32,932 nt of DNA from CANHVK01 sp046304235 (lineage in GTDB: Bacteria; Bacteroidota; Bacteroidia; Flavobacteriales_D; Crocinitomicaceae), in the NCBI GenBank assembly GCA_046304235.1, contig JBKCEW010000136.1:1-32932 (forward strand), given 5' to 3'. Below, piece after piece: positions 32,168 to 32,932 of the stretch. Each line of letters opens with the position of its first letter. Within the stretch, counting starts at the first letter, position 1. Under the pieces are notes generated by a model, which was not told where the DNA came from, made no database searches, and was given only the letters and a program-made list of their open reading frames with translations. The position numbers and the translations under genes were made by a program.

Positions 32168-32932
32168 TTTGTCAATAATTTCGTATATAATTTTTCAATG
32201 TCGTTAACCAATCTGGTATAATGGAATTTATCTTTTACAAATTCCCATCCATTTTTTGAGAATAACATTCTTCTATCCTTGTTATTTATTAAATCTAATA
32301 ATTTTTCGCTGAATTTTTCAATATCATCTTTGGAAACAATGTATCCAGTATTACCATCAGAAACAATATCTCTAATTCCTCCAACATCAGTTGTTACAAC
32401 AGGAACACCAGATGCTTGAGCTTCTATTAGACTTACAGGTGTGCCTTCATTGTCAGAAGTTAGGCAAATAATGTCCATACCTGGGTTGAAAGAAGCAATA
32501 TCAAAAACCCAAGAAGTCATATGGATTTTATTTCCAAATTTCTCATTTATATCTTCTGATCTTTTTGTTATTGTGGGCATTAAATCTCCATCTCCAACAA
32601 TGAAAACACGAATTTTTATTAGGGGATCCTCAGAAAGTATTTTCTCTATTACATCTAGAAAAAAATGATGGTTTTTAATTTTTGTAACTCTTCCAATAAT
32701 TGCTATTGCAATTTCATCATCTTTAAGTTCAAGATTCTTTCGGGTATTAATTCTTTTTTCCTCTCTGTTAGTGTTGAATTTTATTAAATCAAATCCAAGC
32801 GGTATTACATGTGTTTTGTCAAGATCAGCTATTTTATGAATTTGACAGATTTCTTTTTTTTGTGTTTCGCTTATGGTTATTATTGCTGTTGTTTTTTTTG
32901 CTAATTTTTTCTCTATCAATTTGATAAGCTTT
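32164..32932 (-). CDS. GT4-family glycosyltransferase, C-terminal part
   Basis: The frame is open to the right edge of the window. The first in-frame initiator-like codon is a TTG at 32919, and further coding residues (KLIKLIEKK) precede it, so the gene is cut. The visible ~255 residues are the C-terminal GT-B domain of a GT4 retaining transferase: ISETQKKEICQIHKI, VIPLGFDLIKF, AIIGRVTKIKNHHFFL, VGDGDLMP and DNEGTPVSLIEAQASGVPVVTTDVGGIRDIV. The E-x7-E region sits in EGTPVSLIEA. It uses a nucleotide sugar to extend a lipid-linked glycan on the cytoplasmic side. Specificity cannot be told. It overlaps the wza-like gene by four bases. Confidence 0.9.
   Translation of the reverse strand, partial: KLIKLIEKKLAKKTTAIITISETQKKEICQIHKIADLDKTHVIPLGFDLIKFNTNREEKRINTRKNLELKDDEIAIAIIGRVTKIKNHHFFLDVIEKILSEDPLIKIRVFIVGDGDLMPTITKRSEDINEKFGNKIHMTSWVFDIASFNPGMDIICLTSDNEGTPVSLIEAQASGVPVVTTDVGGIRDIVSDGNTGYIVSKDDIEKFSEKLLDLINNKDRRMLFSKNGWEFVKDKFHYTRLVNDIEKLYTKLLTK

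Noticed and set aside
1..32932. Defence island, prophage, insertion sequence or tRNA-linked integration site
   Set aside because: No transposase, integrase, nuclease-toxin pair, restriction gene, tRNA or terminal repeats were recognised; composition is even across the window.

Overview
The window is AT-rich chromosomal DNA, most likely from a member of the Bacteroidota, class Flavobacteriia. Four things point there. Several intergenic regions carry the Bacteroidota promoter -7 motif TAnnTTTG, and there are no Shine-Dalgarno sequences. GlyRS is the dimeric type typical of the phylum. The product families (short MutA plus MutB, DUF349 protein, sensor kinase with HQLGTPL box, paired PPIases) fit flavobacteria. 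A Wzc-type kinase carries a Gly-Tyr tail. Genus cannot be set from the sequence alone. I see no tRNA, rRNA, IS, prophage, integron or CRISPR, and no gene-free stretch over 300 bases (the longest gaps are about 150-180 bp).

Layout. 1-5053 (+) is the end of a surface-polysaccharide operon: UDP-glucuronate decarboxylase-like gene (cut by the window edge), WlbB-like N-acetyltransferase, WlbA-like 3-dehydrogenase, WbpA/TviB-type UDP-sugar 6-dehydrogenase, RmlB, and a CpsB/YwqE-type PHP tyrosine phosphatase, closed by a strong bidirectional hairpin. 5107-22810 is housekeeping and metabolism on alternating strands: glycyl-tRNA synthetase (-); an FKBP, a cyclophilin-FKBP fusion and a GT22-like membrane glycosyltransferase (+); a TPR-like secreted protein and methylmalonyl-CoA mutase (-); glycine dehydrogenase GcvP (+); a small membrane protein and an orphan histidine kinase (-); a PfkB kinase, a DUF349 protein and a four-helix membrane protein (+). 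22856-32932 (-) holds a LOG-family protein and uvrA, then a tightly packed second polysaccharide operon read leftward: GT4 glycosyltransferase (cut), Wza-like export lipoprotein, Wzc-like tyrosine kinase, RmlC, WecA/MraY-like phosphosugar transferase and a MltD-like lytic transglycosylase.

How the genes work together. The two flanking operons look like two halves of one envelope-glycan pathway. The left half makes nucleotide sugars (UDP-GlcNAc to UDP-GlcNAcA to the 3-acetamido derivative, and dTDP-4-keto-6-deoxyglucose) and encodes the phosphatase. The right half encodes the dTDP-sugar epimerase, a lipid-carrier priming enzyme, the chain-length kinase and the export protein. The kinase and the phosphatase expected to oppose it lie about 24 kb apart, separated by unrelated genes. 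RmlB and RmlC are likewise separated, and RmlA, RmlD and the WlbC-type aminotransferase are not in the window.

Most notable are the (Gly-Tyr)16 tail of the Wzc-like kinase, encoded by an in-frame 6-bp tandem repeat; the dual-family PPIase with an altered FKBP pocket; and a set of related GC-richer intergenic elements clustered at 17.2-20.4 kb. I found no clear new defence or mobile system.
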